A stretch of DNA of 5,777 bases, from contig CAJULZ010000145.1 of the NCBI GenBank assembly GCA_910587205.1, forward strand, positions 1 to 5,777, given 5' to 3'. Position 1 is the stretch's first letter. The number at the start of each line of letters is the position of its first letter. Below the pieces are notes generated by a model that was not told where the DNA came from, did not search any database, and saw nothing but the letters and a program-made list of their open reading frames with translations. Origin of the DNA: an uncultured Oscillospiraceae bacterium (GTDB lineage Bacteria > Bacillota > Clostridia > Oscillospirales > Oscillospiraceae). Below are positions 4,873 through 5,777 of the stretch, piece after piece. The translations under genes were made by a program, and so were the position numbers.

Positions 4873-5673
4873 ATGCTGGACCTACGGGATATTTCCAAAA
4901 CCTTCAACCCGGGTACGGTCAACGAAAAAACGGCCCTGTCCCACTTGTCCCTCCACCTGGAACCGGGGGATTTTGTCTCCATTATCGGCTCCAACGGGGC
5001 GGGGAAATCTACCCTGCTCAATGCGGTGGCGGGCAGCTTCGTGGTGGACAGCGGTTCCATCGCCCTGGACGGGCGGGATATCACGTTCGTCCCCGATTTT
5101 AAGCGCAGCCGGATGATCGGGCGGCTGTTCCAGGACCCCCTGCGGGGCACCGCGCCGTCCATGACCATTGAGGAAAACTTAGCCCTGGCCTATCTCCGTT
5201 CGGCCCAGGGCAAAGCCCCCTTCAGCCGGATCACCAGGAAGGATAAAGAATTCTTCGGGGAAAAGCTGAAGCTGCTGGGCATGGGCCTGGAGGACCGGAT
5301 GCGCCAGCCGGTGGGCCTGCTGTCCGGAGGCCAGCGGCAGGCGCTGACGCTGCTCATGGCGACGCTGGTGACGCCCAAGCTGCTGCTGCTGGACGAGCAC
5401 ACGGCGGCGCTGGACCCGGCCACGGCGGAGAAGGTGCTGGAGCTCACCCGGCATATTGCGGCGGAGAACCGCATCACCTGCCTGATGGTGACCCACAACA
5501 TGAAACAGGCGCTGGAGCTGGGAAACCGCACGCTGATGATGGCGGACGGACGGATTGTGCTGGACGTATCCGGCGAGGAGCGGGCGGGCATGACGGTGGA
5601 CGGCCTGCTGCGCCGGTTCCGCGCGGGGACGGGCGAGGATCTGGACAACGACCGCATCCTGCTGTCCGGCTGA
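4873..5673 (+). CDS. ABC transporter ATP-binding protein, TrpZ-type
   Basis: Cytoplasmic ATPase that powers uptake through the adjacent permease. The 266-residue protein carries a full set of nucleotide-binding motifs: Walker A GSNGAGKST (39-47), Q-loop Gln87 in RLFQDP, signature LSGGQ (150-154), Walker B LLLLDE (170-175) with catalytic Glu175, D-loop AALD (178-181) and switch His208 in VTH. No key residue is missing. The insert RGTAPSMTIEENLALAY (91-107) is characteristic of ATPases paired with PF04392 binding proteins. It begins one base after the permease stop (TGAGATG). A weak SD-like run AAAGGGG lies at 4858-4864, so translational coupling to the permease is likely. It is the last gene of the operon. 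An ordinary functional ATPase is near certain; the tryptophan assignment comes from the operon. Confidence 0.95.
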   Translation: MLDLRDISKTFNPGTVNEKTALSHLSLHLEPGDFVSIIGSNGAGKSTLLNAVAGSFVVDSGSIALDGRDITFVPDFKRSRMIGRLFQDPLRGTAPSMTIEENLALAYLRSAQGKAPFSRITRKDKEFFGEKLKLLGMGLEDRMRQPVGLLSGGQRQALTLLMATLVTPKLLLLDEHTAALDPATAEKVLELTRHIAAENRITCLMVTHNMKQALELGNRTLMMADGRIVLDVSGEERAGMTVDGLLRRFRAGTGEDLDNDRILLSG

Positions 5674-5693
5674 ATCCAAATGGGGAAACGGAA

Positions 5694-5723
5694 ACCGGGG
5701 CGGCGCATACGCGCCGCCCCGGT
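5694..5723. other. 13-bp perfect hairpin after the ATPase gene
   Basis: ACCGGGGCGGCGC (5694-5706) pairs exactly with GCGCCGCCCCGGT (5711-5723) around the loop ATAC. It starts 20 bp after the last stop codon. No U run follows, so alone it is not an intrinsic terminator. Its right arm is shared with the extended form of the next hairpin (5716-5769), so the two compete. Confidence 0.75.
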
Positions 5724-5769
5724 CAGCGTGTCGAAAAAGTCTTTTCGCCACGCTGAGCGCGGCTTTTTT
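5716..5769 (+). terminator. Probable intrinsic terminator of the transporter operon
   Basis: The core stem is TCAGCGTG (5723-5730) with CACGCTGA (5749-5756), a T/C mismatch, then CGAAAA (5732-5737) with TTTTCG (5742-5747) and the loop AGTC. The stem can extend outward with two mismatches, pairing 5716-5722 with 5757-5763 so that it directly abuts six U residues (5764-5769). The extended form is the one that looks like a terminator. It would close the four-gene unit. Confidence 0.75.
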
Positions 5770-5777
5770 GAACCAAG

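Noticed and set aside
3981..5168. Long minus-strand open frame (395 codons) opposite the permease and ATPase genes
   Set aside because: Arg/His/Gln-rich translation with no domain, typical of the antisense frame of high-GC genes; the plus strand encodes clear ABC proteins.

Overview
The window looks like chromosomal DNA from a GC-rich member of the Bacillota, most likely class Clostridia (an Oscillospiraceae-like gut anaerobe). This is inferred from two T-box riboswitch leaders, strong AGGAGG-type ribosome binding sites, consensus sigma-A promoters, a Bacillus/Clostridium-type CysE sequence and high-GC codon use. No species can be named from the sequence alone.

Left part, minus strand (1-1326): a cysteine operon read right to left. 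A consensus promoter (1298-1326) starts a roughly 277-nt leader that is a complete T-box riboswitch with a TGC (Cys) specifier, an antiterminator whose UGGA bulge matches the U73 discriminator usual in tRNA-Cys, and an intrinsic terminator. It precedes cysE (serine O-acetyltransferase, 346-1014) and, after a 116-bp gap holding a repeat-like hairpin, cysS (cysteinyl-tRNA synthetase, cut by the window edge at base 1). Cysteine shortage, sensed as uncharged tRNA-Cys, should raise both synthesis of the cysteine precursor and charging capacity.

Middle (1327-1941): a divergent control region without a protein gene. It carries a weaker plus-strand promoter (1361-1389), a very stable GC hairpin (1455-1480), a perfect consensus promoter (1548-1576), and a second T-box leader (about 1583-1870). 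The best specifier reading in the second leader is TGG (Trp), though the register is not certain.

Right part, plus strand (1942-5769): a four-gene unit. It encodes a PF04392-type substrate-binding lipoprotein, a class I SAM-dependent methyltransferase, a branched-chain/sugar-type ABC permease and an ABC ATPase, ending in a terminator-like structure. The three transporter genes match the TrpXYZ-type uptake systems known from Bacillota under tryptophan T-box control. The lipoprotein would capture the substrate outside the cell, the permease would form the channel and the ATPase would drive import when uncharged tRNA accumulates. The methyltransferase between binding protein and permease is not a standard transporter part, and its substrate cannot be read from sequence.

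No new enzyme system, mobile element or CRISPR array is visible. The points most worth a second look are the back-to-back T-boxes, the methyltransferase inside the transporter operon, and several large uncharacterised hairpins between genes.
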